Shown one piece after another: positions 41,415-52,820 of a stretch of 64,000 nt of DNA. The first letter of the stretch is position 1; each line of letters starts with the position of its first letter. The stretch lies in assembly GCA_013176395.1 (NCBI GenBank), contig JABMLP010000008.1, forward strand, positions 806,001 through 870,000, in the 5' to 3' direction. The DNA comes from Venturia oleaginea (Eukaryota; Ascomycota; Dothideomycetes; Venturiales; Venturiaceae). The position numbers and the translations under genes were made by a program. Under the pieces are notes generated by a model, which did no database searches, was not told the DNA's origin, and was given only the letters and a program-made list of their open reading frames with translations.

Positions 41415-41989
41415 ATCGAGAATGTTGGTATTGTGGTAGGAGAACGAATAGGAGCTTCAAGTCAAGCTGGTGAGGCTCATCAGCAATTGAGGCCCGCTGG
41501 ATTACGATGGGCGTGTTGTCGCGTTCAAAGGCAGGAGCTCTGGCGAGCTACGTGGAGTTTCTCGGAGGTGCGCCTCATCCGCGCCGACTACGATTGATAA
41601 GGCGCATTCAAGGGGGACCAGTACAGTGCTTGTGGGAGTAAGAGTCGACGGTTCTTGGATTCGATGTGGGTATGTTTGGACTTGGCTCGTGTAGGAGAAA
41701 GACAACTCCGCCGGAAGCTGACTTTCTTAGCTTCTTAGTTGCCTGCAAGCTCCGAAGGCCACAACCATAGAATTGCAGCGGTACAGGTAAATCAACCAAA
41801 CGTAACTCAGAGTCAGATATTATCTATGAAGTTCGGGATGTTTAGCAAGAAATTTACTCGGTATTTCAGCCAATGCTAAGAATTTCAAGGACCGATGATA
41901 ACATGAGTAGTACGCCTTTTCAGAACTACAAGCTTGATAGTTTTGAACTCTTTCCCATCCTCCTACGCCAATGCAATAAAACCCTTGAA
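41415..41989. other. Intergenic region between TM9 and antizyme genes
   Basis: 575 bp hold the TM9 promoter and the antizyme 3' flank. No other gene was recognised. Confidence 0.5.
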
Positions 41990-42935
41990 TTAAACGTCCA
42001 TGGACAAGAACATCCACCGATCGCTAACAATCTCGTCGCTCTCCGTCCATTCCGCCAATGTTGTGGCCTCAAAGCCTACCCAGCCTAGATCCCTCATCAG
42101 ACCCTTGGTGTCCTCTGGATTAGAGTGTCGATCAAGACAGACAACCAAACGCGAGCAATCAAAGTCCGGGATTTCGCACAGTTCGAGTAGAGCCATAAGC
42201 CTGTGGAAAGGTTAGCTGTGTGTACTTGAGTACCGCACCTGTGATACGTACCCTGGCTTCAAATCGCTGCCCAAAACGCCGCTGTCGAAGAACACGAATA
42301 GGCTGCGCTCGCCCTGGTATTCGGCAACATATCCTCGGAAGGTTGCTCCACCAACATAATCCCAGATCTCTAGCCAATTCGTGACATATGTCTGCCGATC
42401 ATCTTTCGCTCTGTTGCCTCCAAGCCCTTGCGAATTACCAAAATAGTCTTGTTCGTCTTTGCCGTGTTTATGCATATCCATCACTAGCGACTCCTGTGAA
42501 GCTAGATTTCCCTCACCAAGAAAAATAGCTTTAAGTGTGTCGCAGAAGAGTCTCTCACACTCTTCCGTGATGTAATATCCAGCCCCCTCTCTACGCGCCT
42601 TGGCATTCTTCGCCGGCGTGGAAGAATACTTCGTGTTGTCGTAGGCCGTGAGAGGGGGGCTATTCGAAGGCGATGATGTCCCCTGGCGAGAATGTCAGTG
42701 TATGCAAAGCCGTAATATAGATTCGCTCTAGCATACCGAAGGGACCTCACCCGCACCACTCTGGCCCGCCTGAGAAGGTAGTGGAGTAGTGGCATCCAGA
42801 GACGGCCGCGGTGCCGTTCTTCACGACATAGCAGCTTGCACGGACAAAAGCGTTGGCGCCATCGTTGCTGCCCACGTCGGAGTCGGAGTAGTTACTACTA
42901 TTACTGTTTCTGTGATTGATTATAAACCCCGCCAT
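41990..42935 (-). CDS. OAZ: Ornithine decarboxylase antizyme, expressed by +1 ribosomal frameshift
   Basis: Antizyme binds ornithine decarboxylase, sends it to the proteasome and limits polyamine uptake. Exons are 42935-42737, 42682-42252 and 42200-41990 (introns 54 and 51 bp). The first frame encodes 62 residues and ends GGPEWCG-UGA (stop 42749-42747). The rest is in the +1 frame: skipping T42749 after GGG reads GAG GTC CCT TCG, crosses the intron, and stays open for 214 codons to the stop at 41990. Total 279 residues. The +1 part holds the antizyme domain: GYYITEECERLFCDTLKAIF, GGATFRGYVAEYQGERSLFV, CSRLVVCLDR, RDLGWVGFEATTLAEW and SDRWMFLSMDV. Polyamines are known to stimulate such frameshifting, which gives feedback control. 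Two apparent separate frames here are one gene. Confidence 0.9.
42745..42755 (-). promoter_or_regulatory. Antizyme +1 programmed frameshift site
   Basis: The mRNA reads UGC GGG UGA GGU CCC. With GGG in the ribosomal P site and the slow stop UGA in the A site, a one-base slip reads GAG and enters the main frame. The intron donor GTATGC lies ten bases after the stop. No strong downstream pseudoknot could be judged by eye. Confidence 0.75.
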
Positions 42936-43527
42936 GATCCTTGAGTGCCACGGTTATGCCGTAAGTGTTCGTAGTGTGAGAATCTTTTCGGGTTGGTTGC
43001 GAAGTGCGGGTGTGAAGGGTGTTGTGCGTGTGTTCAAGTTACTGAGGGCTGGAGTTGGTAAAGAAGTCGGTTGGTGCAGCAATCGAGGCGAAGTCTGAGT
43101 GAGATTATGGTCGTTTGATTTGCGGAATGGCATGGAATGTAGTTTGCGACGGGCGGGTTAAATAATTTCCAAGCTTTCTCCACCTTTGGTAGCCACGTGT
43201 TTTCTCCGGACAGTCTTGGTACGGTACTGCAAATCTTACGTCTTATACGTCTCTGACGGAATCTTCTAGAGGAGCAATCAATCACGTTCGGCCAGCTATA
43301 ATCATTGAAGAATCATGTGTATTCATTTGTGACAGTATCAAAACCGCCATGTGCACCATCCAACTCCCTTGTGCCTGCGCCGACCAGCACTTGGCCGCTA
43401 GTTAGCCAGTACGCCGGAAGCCCGACGCCAGACACCAGACGCCATAGTAGGAATAACGAGACTCTCGCTCTGAACACCGTAAACAAATCAATCAAACCCT
43501 ATCCACCAATGACCCAATCTTCCACTT
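42936..43527. other. Intergenic region upstream of antizyme
   Basis: 592 bp cover the antizyme promoter and leader and the Mpe1 3' flank. Nothing else was recognised. Confidence 0.5.
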
Positions 43528-45487
43528 TCAAAGTGTATTGTAGTCGTTGTGCCGCGCCTGTCTCCGCTGGCGGTTTTGTGCCCGATGAGGGTTGACCGGC
43601 TTACGCGTATATGCGTTCTCTTCATCCGTCGCCCCTTGACCTGCGAACATCTGTCGCTGCTGGTTTGGAAAGTTCCCAAATCTCCCTCCCATGCCATTCG
43701 CCATCTGCGGTTGTTGTAATCCACCCCAGCCCTGCTGACCACCTTGCCATCCTGGCCCACCATATCCACCTCCATTCATCATGCTGTTATTGAAGTTTGG
43801 TGCTTGCTGCATGCCGTTTTGTGGAAAGGCCCCCATCCCGGTATTCATACCCCGACCCATCATCATGGGATTCATCATGTTGTTTGGCATGCCCATCATC
43901 TGGCCCATACCCATCATAGGATTCACCATTCCCATCGTTGGCATGCCCATCATACCGTTCATCGGATTCATACCCATAGCACCCATATTTGGTGGAAAGA
44001 ACGGTGCGGCTTGTTGAGTTGTGTTCATGGGAGCGAACTTGTTCATTTGTTCGATGAAGTTCTGATCGAATCCAGGCGGCACTGGTCCTTGAGCTTGAGT
44101 TTGTTCTCGTAGCATAGCCTTTGGCGCTTTTGGTGGACTTCGTTTGTTTTCAAGTTCTTCAGACGCAGGACGCTTCTTTGAATTCGACTCGGTAGCTGAA
44201 CCCGGTGATTTGACTTCTGCCGACGTGTTTTCTGGACTTGGCGACTTTGACTCTGCTTTTACGCCTTGTTCTGGAACAGTTGCATTGTCTGCAGCACTGG
44301 GACTCTGTGGCTTGGGGGACTTCTCCTCCTTGGTGATCTTTGCTGCAGCCTTGTCATCCTCGTACCTCTTGATTCTGGCTACCATCTCCTCGTCGGCAGT
44401 AAGATTTTCAAGAATAACGTCCTCTGTGCCACAGTTGGGACATGTTAGATCATTGTCGGCCAGTGCATTTTCAATACAGTCACTACAGTAAGTCTTGCCA
44501 CAACAAGGTGTCTTCATTGGTGCGACGAATAAACGTTTGTCAATGGGACATTCCAAGCCCAGCTGCTGAAGTTCTTTACTGCCTGTCTTCGAGGCTTCTT
44601 GTTGAGCGGCTGAAGCCTTGAGCTTGGCTTGCTCTTTCTCCCAAGATGCTGTGTCGGGAGCCACAATTACATGATTGCCATCAGCATCCAGCATAATTGT
44701 TCCACCCTGGTTCGACTCTTCCGTCAGACCGTCATCCGTCGCGCCAACAGGCTTCTCCACCTTCTTCATAAATGACCGTGGGATCCCAGTCGTGCGCTTG
44801 ATCTTCGGCTTCTGTTCGAAGTTTGGATCGTCGTTGGTGGGGCAAAGTTGGATCCAATGTCCTATATACAAGTTAGTATATGATTATTTGGTGTCTCTAT
44901 TTACAGTGCTCACCTGCTAGTCCGCATCGATGACATATATACTTCGCGGGTGGTTCATGATCCGGCACGTTCACCGGCCGCTTGTTGTGTCCTTTATTAT
45001 TGTTCCACACAGGCTTTGCATTTGCCATTTCCTGCTGCTGTTGTTCCCACTGACTGCCTTCGGCGGCAAACATGGCGGCTATACGTTCCTCTTCAGTTTG
45101 TGGCCTGCCTAGATCCACTGTGCTGTTGGATTGTGTAAGAGGTTTGGGCTGAACGGCAGACTTTGAGGCTTCGGTGCGGTAGCTGTTTTTTGCGTTTACA
45201 GGAGCCTTGCCGGAAACGTAGCGAGCGGCCTTTCCATGGCCATGGCGTGCGGCGGGTAGTCGACGTGCGACCACGGAAGACGAGCGGGGGATGGTGGTCG
45301 TGTCGTCTGTATATTCGTCGTTCGAGGCTTCATCATAGATGGATAGGTCAAAGTCTGTGCCGTCACCGAGACCACTGAGCTTGATGATGTCTCGCTTGAG
45401 CTCAAAGACCGTGATGCTAGTGCCGTCAAAGGTGATCCGCTGTGGCTCCTTTGACGACTTGAATTTGTAGAAAACTGAGGAACTCAT
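43528..45487 (-). CDS. MPE1: Mpe1-like cleavage and polyadenylation factor subunit (RBBP6 family)
   Basis: Exons 45487-44914 and 44861-43528 with a 52-bp intron give 635 residues. In order: an N-terminal DWNN ubiquitin-like domain (MSSSVFYKFKSSKEPQRITF, about 1-80); a CCHC zinc knuckle at about 185-198 that is completed only by splicing (CHRCGLAG/HWIQLCP); and a RING/U-box-like finger at about 296-335 (CPIDKRLF, CCGKTYCSDC, CPNCG). A charged linker and a Met/Asn/Gly-rich tail follow (MGMNPMNGMMGMPTMGM). This is the layout of yeast Mpe1 and animal RBBP6, which activate pre-mRNA 3'-end cleavage and polyadenylation within CPF in the nucleus. It is divergent from HIS7. Cft2, a partner in the same complex, is encoded 8 kb away. 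Confidence 0.92.
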
Positions 45488-46161
45488 TGTTGCGAGTTCG
45501 TACGAATGTGAGGTATCAGAGAACTGGTACGCCGCCGCTGTTCGAGATCGGAGGATGTGCGGGACGAACGAAGCTGGCGTTGATAATGTGAGCTTTCTCG
45601 GAGTTCAAACTGTTGAGGATACTCAGAGTGCAGAAAGGTCTCCCAAGTGAAGGGTAGCTGCGCACAAGAGTCTGATCTTCCGAAGACGAAGGACAACTGA
45701 TTTTGATTTCGTGAAGACTGAAGAGCTGGAAAAAGCCCCAGTTGCTAGAAGCAGAAGAGAAAACCAAAGTAACTTGATTACAAACAGGTCGGAGAATGGG
45801 TGAAAAGCGCAAGACCACTATATCGCCCACCAAGCGAGCCAGTTCCTCCTTCGCAATGTCCTGCTTGTCTCGAATCTCTCCTCTCCCCAGTATCAAACCT
45901 ATTTGAACTCTCAAAGTGTCGCCAACGAGGTCGCGCAAAGATTTGTCTATACCTGGGCTTGAAGCCGTGAATCAACTGAGCCAGAAACCGAGAGCCGGGT
46001 ATGTACACAAAGGAACGCTTCGAAAGGTAGATAAGGAAGAGATCGTGGGCGCGAAGGCACGTAATTGGGATATCGGTGGGTGGATGTGGTTGTTTGATGG
46101 AAGAGGGCGTTGTTAAGGGAGAAGCGGAGACCACGGGAGGAGCGTCTGCGTTAAGAATCAG

Positions 46162-46216
46162 CAGTCACGTGCTGTCGGGGCGAGCTGAAGAATCGACAGT
46201 CACGTGCTGTTGGGGC
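46162..46216. repeat. Two 20-bp direct repeats each holding a CACGTG box
   Basis: CAGTCACGTGCTGTCGGGGC at 46162-46181 and CAGTCACGTGCTGTTGGGGC at 46197-46216 differ at one base and start 35 bp apart. CACGTG is the core of bHLH binding sites (Cbf1/Pho4 class in yeast). Confidence 0.75.
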
Positions 46217-46776
46217 CAGCCAAAAGCCGCCGGATTTTGCGTACAGCCTAGCGACGAACCTGATTGATTTCAACAGCTAAACGCTCGAAATAAATTCTAA
46301 AAAGCTAGAGAACTCTTAAGAAGACCCTGGTTAGAATATTTATAGCTTTCCAAAGTATATCTCTGGGTTTGGTTAAGTTATCGTAAAAGTTGTCTTCTCG
46401 CACTGATCGCACGTGGTAGCTCGGTCCACTATCTTAGTATAACTTGAAGTTGGAACACTTGACTTTAAATTTCTAACACAAGGCTGATTGACTTCGTTGG
46501 AACAGTTCGGTCGCAATTAATCTTGAGGCTCGAAAGATGCTTAACGCTAAATCGTCACGGCTCAGCATTGCCATTTTACGTATGCACCACCTATAATACG
46601 GCACGATGTTTAGGACTTGGAAATCGTTTGGTACCGATTTCAGGCTGTTACCCATAATACTTCGAGGTACTAAAACCTCTATGGCAAGGCAAACCCTAGT
46701 TCTTCTTATCCGGGTCGGAACCAACAAGTTTAATCGATAAGAGCGCGTTCATGTAAAGTTTGTTGCATACTCGAAG

Positions 46777-46783
46777 TGACTCA
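46777..46783 (+). promoter_or_regulatory. TGACTCA general amino-acid control element upstream of HIS7
   Basis: A perfect Gcn4/CPC1 consensus site lies 39 bp before the HIS7 start codon. Gcn4-type factors induce histidine genes under amino-acid starvation in fungi. Its closeness to the ATG means it could lie within the leader, so function is an inference. Confidence 0.6.
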
Positions 46784-46822
46784 ATCCTACACATCAACAC
46801 GATTCTTGTTGAAGCCACAAGC

Positions 46823-48613
46823 ATGCCTACTGTACACTTGCTCGACTATGTCGCGGGAAATGTCCGATCCCTCGTCAATGCCATTGAAAAGCTGGGCTAC
46901 ACAGTCGAGTGGGTGAAAACTCCCGCCGATGTCGCCAAAGCATATGTATGTGCTAGAATAAGTAGCACGGCATTACTATACAGCATTAACTGATACTCAG
47001 GGCCTCAGAAACTCATTCTGCCCGGCGTGGGACACTTTGGCCACTGCCTGAACCAATTCAACAAGGCAGCCTACACCGAACCTATAATCAAGCACATTCG
47101 CGCTGGGAAGCCATTTCTGAGCATATGCGTTGGCCTGCAAGTTCTGTTCGAAGGATCAGAGGAGGATCCAGCGGTTCCTGGATTTGGGATTATACCAGGA
47201 TACTTGAAGAAGTTCCTGGACTCTGATAAGAGTGTTCCACACATTGGGTGGAACTCGGCCAATACTTCTCCAAAGGATGGACAGGCAGACCAGAGTCTGT
47301 ATGGCTTGAGGCCGAACAGCAAGTACTATTACGTCCACTCATATGCTGTGCCATATACGGCAGGCGAACTGGAAAAGCTGGGGTGGAGCGTAGCTATTGC
47401 TCGGTACGGGAACGAGGAGTTTGTGGGCGCAATCGCAAAGGACAACATTCTGGCGACCCAGTTCCACCCCGAGAAATCCGGCGCCGCTGGACTTCGGTTG
47501 ATCAAAGCCTTTCTGGACGGCAATAATCTCTCTCCTTTGCCAAAGGAACTCCAAACCAGTGGAAGCACAGCATCATCACAAGAAGGACTCACTCGTCGTG
47601 TGATTGCATGCTTAGACGTGCGCACAAACGATGCAGGCGATCTCGTGGTCACCAAAGGCGATCAGTACGATGTCCGAGAAAAAGGAGGTGATGGTGTAGC
47701 TGCTGGTGGCCAGGTACGAAATCTGGGCAAACCTGTAGAAATGGCACGCAAATACTACGAACAAGGCGCTGACGAAGTAACCTTCCTAAACATCACCTCC
47801 TTCCGAAACTGTCCCGCTGCCGATCTGCCCATGCTCGAGATCCTGCGACGGACTTCTGAGACCGTTTTCGTTCCCTTAACAATTGGAGGTGGAATTCGAG
47901 ACACTCTTGATCCTGATGGCAAGACTGTGTCTGCACTGGAAATTGCGACGTTATACTTCAACAGCGGTGCAGACAAAGTGTCAATTGGTTCAGATGCTGT
48001 CATAGCAGCAGAGGAATATTACGCACGCGGCAAAAAGCTAGCAGGGACAACAGCTATTGAATCGATAAGTCAGGCATACGGTAATCAAGCCGTAGTCGTC
48101 TCCGTGGATCCAAAGCGTGTTTATCTGCAATTTCCCTCCGATACTACCCACAGCACAGTCAAGACCTCGACTCCTGGACCCAATGGCGAAGAGTACTGTT
48201 GGTATCAATGCACGATCAAAGGTGGTCGTGAGGGACGAGATATGGATGTGGTACAGCTCGTACAGGCCGTCGAAGCTTTAGGGTGCGGTGAAATTCTACT
48301 GAACTGCATAGACAAGGACGGCAGTAACAGTGGCTTCGATCTGGAATTGATCCAGTCTGTCAAAGAGGCATGTACAATACCAGTAATTGCAAGCAGTGGA
48401 GCAGGCAACCCAGCACATTTCGAGGAGGTCTTTGAGAAGACTACGACGAACGCTGCTTTGGGTGCAGGCATGGTAAGTCCTACAAATGCAAATGAGCAAT
48501 ATTGAAGGCTGACGATTTCTCAGTTTCACCGAGGCGAGTACACTGTCAAGGATGTTAAGGACTTTTTGCAAGGCAAAGGCTTGCTGGTGCGTCAATTTGA
48601 GGCAGACATATGA
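46823..48613 (+). CDS. HIS7: Bifunctional imidazole glycerol phosphate synthase (HisH-HisF)
   Basis: It makes imidazole glycerol phosphate and AICAR from PRFAR and glutamine, the fifth step of histidine synthesis, also feeding purine synthesis. Exons 46823-46945, 47009-48472 and 48524-48613 (introns 63 and 51 bp) give 558 residues, against 552 in yeast. The N-terminal glutamine amidotransferase runs from [12 protein letters not shown] and has the nucleophile Cys81 in SICVGLQ and the His194/Glu196 pair in QFHPEK. The cyclase barrel starts near residue 235 ([10 protein letters not shown]) with [22 protein letters not shown] and [11 protein letters not shown] phosphate-binding loops. The last exon adds [15 protein letters not shown] to the end. 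The first acceptor is placed at 47008 because it gives [14 protein letters not shown]. Confidence 0.95.
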
Positions 48614-48865
48614 GGAAACGAATGGCTCCTTGCGAACCTAAAAAATGGGTAATGAACTTCACGAGAGCCAGATGTTTCACAAGGTCTGGTGGACGAAAAA
48701 GGTGGATGTAACTCAGATTTGCATGCTGATGTAGATTGAGTCATAATCCTTCTTCGGCCTGTGGTCGTTGCATCATTTCCACCATGCCAATTCATACCAA
48801 CAAAATCCGTCAAAAACGCATGTCCAAGTCAGTTTCTTTCGTGCCAACCCAGCAAACGATTTAAT

Positions 48866-51101
48866 TTACAGCTTCGACGTGCAGCAAACATCACCTGAAG
48901 CACTAACAACGCCAGCCACACCAGGCTGTTGATGCTGCTCAGCAGCCTCCGCATTCAACGGCGTGGACTTGTTGAATGCCTGTGAACTGGGAGGAACATC
49001 GATAGCCGGATTTTTAGTAAAGAAGTTGACAGGCTTAAACGCTACCTTCAAGATTTCGCAAGGCATGACTGGGAAATCCTCGATCCTCGGGACGTGGTTG
49101 ATACCAAACTGAACGTAAACAACAATGTCATCATCAAGGACGTTTTCATTACGAGCAGCCCATGAGCGGACACCGGTGCCACCGCGGGATTGGTTGGTGT
49201 ACTGGCCTCCGGAGTAGAGTTCGCCATCAACATGTTTGACGACGTAGATATTGTGGTCTGCAAATTCGGCTCGTTTGTGGTTGAAGGAGTCAGAGTCGGA
49301 GAGCATGTATTGGTATGGTGGAGCGTGGATCTTGTATCCCACTGATTTACCATTGATAGGGTTTTTGACAGCGGCGTTTTGGATCTTGAAGGTTCTGTTC
49401 TTGGTGAAGTCGAGGTCATAGCCTCCGGATTGGGTGATTTGGGTTTCTTTTACTGAATAGCCATTCCCGTGTGGGTTGAAATCGCTGCGGGGCATTGGGT
49501 GGGCTTCATCGTAAACGACGCGGTTGGCGACGCTGCCGTCCAGGAATGGATCTACGCGGAGGGAGAAGATGTGTTGGTGGTGGGCGGCGAGAACGCCAGG
49601 GTGGACGATGGTTCCGAAGTCGACTTCGACACCTTGGTCGATAGGTTGGGTGCTGAGAATACCTGTGGCACGGACTTCGTAGTCCATTTCTCCCGCTTGA
49701 TTGAACATGAAAGCCATGATGTATTCGTAGTTGGCGACCGTGATGATGGATTGGAGGACGAACTCACGGTTGCGGACAACAGCGGCGCGACCTGTGCGGT
49801 AGTTTGTGTGCTTCCAGCCGATGCCAGCATCTTGCTCGTGGATGCAAACGACATTTGGCATGGCGAAAGGCTCACCAGCAGCATCACTCAGAACTGAGGA
49901 GAGGTAGTAAATCGAGCCCAAGCAGTCACATCCAAGCTTGAGATCGTTGGCCATTAGACCTGCACCAACATCACCCAAATCGAACGCGGCCTTCTTGTGG
50001 ACCGGGTGACGAGGATCAGCGTATGGAATGTTCATGTCTGACAGAGATAGGCGGTAGAAAAGGCTTCGGTTGTCGTATCGAACATCATGCAAAACCATAC
50101 CCTCACGTTGGTTGAAACCAACTCGCATCTTCCATTTTTGCCATTCCAGGACAGTGGATGTGCCTTCTTCGGTCACTGTGAAACTTGCGCCCTCGGGCTG
50201 GACGACGTGCAATGGCTTGATGTCTGTTCGAAGTTGCTGATAGTCGGAAACGTACTCATTTGGTGGGACGGGTTGCCATTTGGTGGTTAGCTTGATGGTG
50301 TTGTCTGCTCCAGTGGGCAAGAGATCGACCCTCAAGACTTTCATCGTCTCGGAGCTGATGACTGGGGAGATTGCTAATGGGAAAGAATAGTGACATCCGT
50401 CTGGATCTGATGGGTTCGCGGGGTCACGCATGTACATAAAGCACTGGTACATGCGTTCGTCATCATCTACGCCGTCAGATCCTGTATCTTTTTGTTAGCA
50501 TTGAACTGTAACAAGACGAAGTGAGCGACTATACCGTATATCCAAGGATCACACACTATTACTGTGCCTTCTGGAAGCTCCAATTTCGCAATTTCGGCCT
50601 TTACTCGCTCATCCTCCATCGCAATGGTCTCAATTGCGAGGATTTCCTCTCCATCACCAGCGCCGTGAATATTAGCTCCCAACCTTACATTTCTCTCCAC
50701 GCTGTTTTGTGATAGGTTGACGATAGCCTCGTGGAATTTGTTCTGCCCAAGAGTTCAGAAATGTTCGTCCTAGAATTCTCGAAGCTCAATCATACCGTGT
50801 TTTTAATGTAGTAATTTACCCACGCCTTACGTTCGATGGCAGGAAGAGGACCAGTGCTGTGCTCGGCTTCCAAATACCGTAGCACTTCAGCCTTTGGCGG
50901 TTCTTGTAATGTGACGACTTTGAACTGTAATGAGGTGTTCGAAGGGTACAACGCCTTTACGAGACCAGAAGCATGGCTGATCTCATCGCCGGTAAGAGGA
51001 GCAATACAATGCGAAGCGATTTGCTTCTGGGGTACCACAGTGGGCAGGGTGTCGATCTGGAGAGACATGATCATGGGGAGGGATACAAACGACGAAGGCA
51101 A
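48866..51101 (-). CDS. Peroxisomal copper amine oxidase
   Basis: It oxidises primary amines to aldehydes with release of ammonia and hydrogen peroxide. Exons 51101-50796, 50742-50535 and 50481-48866 (introns 53 bp each) give 709 residues. The topaquinone precursor Tyr lies in TVANYEYI at about residue 423, and the catalytic-base region is AFDLGDVGAG near 339. Copper ligands are the His-x-His of AAHHQHIFSLRVD and the late His in GINHVPRIEDFPVMP. The protein ends in Ser-Lys-Leu, a textbook PTS1 peroxisomal signal. Nothing is missing. Met12 is an alternative start (MIMSLQID). Two GATA-type sites lie about 150 bp upstream, fitting nitrogen control. It is convergent with HIS7. Confidence 0.94.
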
Positions 51102-52073
51102 AACTATGGTTGATATGGATGAAAGAATAGAACCTTGTAGAGGAACCGTGCCGCAGATGGGTTTATGTATCTTGATCGGGTCAGTCTAGGTATAATAAGT
51201 CTCCGCCTTAGGTCCTGTAACTAAAAGAACATTCACCTCCGCGTGCTATCTGCAGCATCACCGTGATAAGGTAGGGTTGCCAGCGGGCGGGCACTTAACA
51301 ACGTAAGGAATTGTGGACCATCCGCTCCTGCTATAACGTTCCCGTTATGGTTTAGACTCCGCCCTGAGTCTCCATCTTTCATGCTTAACCGGCTGGAGCT
51401 GCTTGTTCAGGACTAGTGGCGTATTTTTCCAAGAAATGTACTGGGTATGCAAAGGCATTCAGGCTTCCGTTCTGAACAACTTCGGGTCGTAAGGCGTTCG
51501 ATTTCTACGATAACCCTTCTTCGGTTTGCGGACGTCGCTCACGGAGCTTTTAGGAATCATCATGTGTATGCCCAATGAGGAAGTTGTAGCCAGAGAACCG
51601 CCCCATTTCTCCCTCAGGGTCGAGAATTTCCATTTAGCAACCTAATTGAGATTAGTGGACAAAGACCGGCCGATGCTCGTCCGATTGGCATCTCTACCTC
51701 TACTCATCACGATCCTCTATATTACCCAGGTCCCCAGGTCTCAGCGTCCTGTTTTCCCCCGTCACATGGCATCGCCACTAGTCTCTTCACTTCATCACTG
51801 GGCGCTGGAAACTACAAAAATTGCTTGAGTCTTCGGCAGCTTCAGTTTACGATCCACATCGATAAATTTCTGGCGGGTTGAAAGAATCTTGTCTCCAGGA
51901 TTCTACCAACATCCATCTCGAATTGACAGACCCCAAAATGAAAGGTTGTTACAAGATTGCCCGTCTCCCAGCATCATTCAAAGTAAACCCTCCATAAACA
52001 GACCGCCAAACACAAGATCCATGCCCAAAACACCGTTACCAAAACCCTACACCTCCCAAAATCACCGGACCAA
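51102..52073. other. Intergenic region upstream of the amine oxidase
   Basis: This 972-bp region contains the GATA sites listed separately. No supported gene was found. Confidence 0.5.
51246..51270. promoter_or_regulatory. Paired GATA-factor (AreA-type) sites
   Basis: CTATCT at 51246-51251 (AGATAG on the gene strand side) and TGATAAG at 51264-51270 both match HGATAR, within 25 bp and about 145-170 bp before the amine oxidase start. Nitrogen-scavenging genes in moulds are commonly driven by AreA through paired GATA sites. Confidence 0.45.
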
Positions 52074-52820
52074 TCACTTCTTCTCCTCCTTCTTCTCCTC
52101 CTTCTTCTCCTCCTTCTTCTCCTCCTCCTTCTTTTGAACAACAATCCAAATCGGCTCAACATCCCCATCACACCCCGCCCCACTCCACCCATACTCCTTC
52201 AAAGTCTTCTTCGCATTCTCCTTGCCCACCTCCCACGTAGTCCCCCTCGTAAAAGCCCCACCCCCCTTCTCAAACACCTGCGTCATCTTCCCTCCTTCCC
52301 CCGCCTTCAACCTTTTCATCACACCCTCAATAGCCACATTCTCATTGAACTTGTGAATGTGCTTGGAGATGAAGCCGTCGTGGGATCCTTGGAGGAGTTT
52401 ATCAAGGTCGGTGGAGGTGGTTCCCAGGACGTGGAAACAGACGTATTTTCCGTCTTGGTAGTGGAAAACGGAGCCGGGGAGGTGGCCGCCGGGGAGTTTG
52501 TACTCGTCGGGGGTTTCGGGGGGTTTTTTCTTGTCGTCTTTTGGGGCGTCCTTTTTTGGAGGGGAGGGGTGAGCTTCTGGAGGAGGTCCCCAATACCCAG
52601 GAGAAAGACCAAAGGGGAGTACGAGAGGAGGAGCAGCAAAGCCGGACCATCCAGCAGGGGGAGGCGGTCCCCAGAAGCCAAATAGTGGGGGGAAGATGCC
52701 ACCAGGAATGGGGATGGCTGGAGCTGCAGTGGGAGGAGAGGGTAGTGGTAGCTCTTCTGGGTGGATGTAGCCTTCGCCCTGGCGCCAGGCAATTGGAGGA
52801 AGGTTCATGTTGGGGGCCAT
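52074..52820 (-). CDS. Hypothetical protein with Pro-rich head and Lys/Glu repeat tail
   Basis: The product has 248 residues in a single exon. Residues 1-90 are rich in Pro, Gly and aromatics, and a basic Pro-rich linker (KKDAPKDDKKKPPETPDEY) follows. A compact region of about 110 residues looks folded (GKYVCFHVLGTTSTDLDKLL, then GFISKHIHKFNENVAIEGVM to KENAKKTLKEYGWSG). The tail is KKEEEKKEEKKEEKKEEKK, coded by a GAAGGAGGA-type microsatellite. I recognise no named domain. The frame is open further upstream to 53378, but that extension overlaps the end of the next gene and is compositionally unlike it, so the Met at 52820 (MAPNMNLPP) is preferred. Confidence 0.65.
   Translation of the reverse strand: MAPNMNLPPIAWRQGEGYIHPEELPLPSPPTAAPAIPIPGGIFPPLFGFWGPPPPAGWSGFAAPPLVLPFGLSPGYWGPPPEAHPSPPKKDAPKDDKKKPPETPDEYKLPGGHLPGSVFHYQDGKYVCFHVLGTTSTDLDKLLQGSHDGFISKHIHKFNENVAIEGVMKRLKAGEGGKMTQVFEKGGGAFTRGTTWEVGKENAKKTLKEYGWSGAGCDGDVEPIWIVVQKKEEEKKEEKKEEKKEEKK
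52078..52134. repeat. CTCCTTCTT-type microsatellite coding the Lys/Glu tail
   Basis: Three to four tandem copies of a 15-bp unit (TCCTCCTTCTTCTCC-like) end the preceding coding region. Copy number changes would lengthen or shorten the tail by five residues without a frameshift. Confidence 0.85.

Larger units (their letters stand above)
45488..46822. promoter_or_regulatory. Divergent Mpe1 / HIS7 upstream region
   Basis: 1.3 kb hold the two divergent promoters. Recognised elements are a duplicated 20-bp CACGTG-containing sequence (46162-46216) and a TGACTCA site near HIS7. The stretch 46260-46700 is AT-rich without a gene. Confidence 0.55.

Noticed and set aside
42502..42795. Separate 97-codon Arg-rich frame inside the antizyme gene
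   Set aside because: It arises from the wrong frame across the antizyme first intron. The +1 frame encodes the conserved domain.
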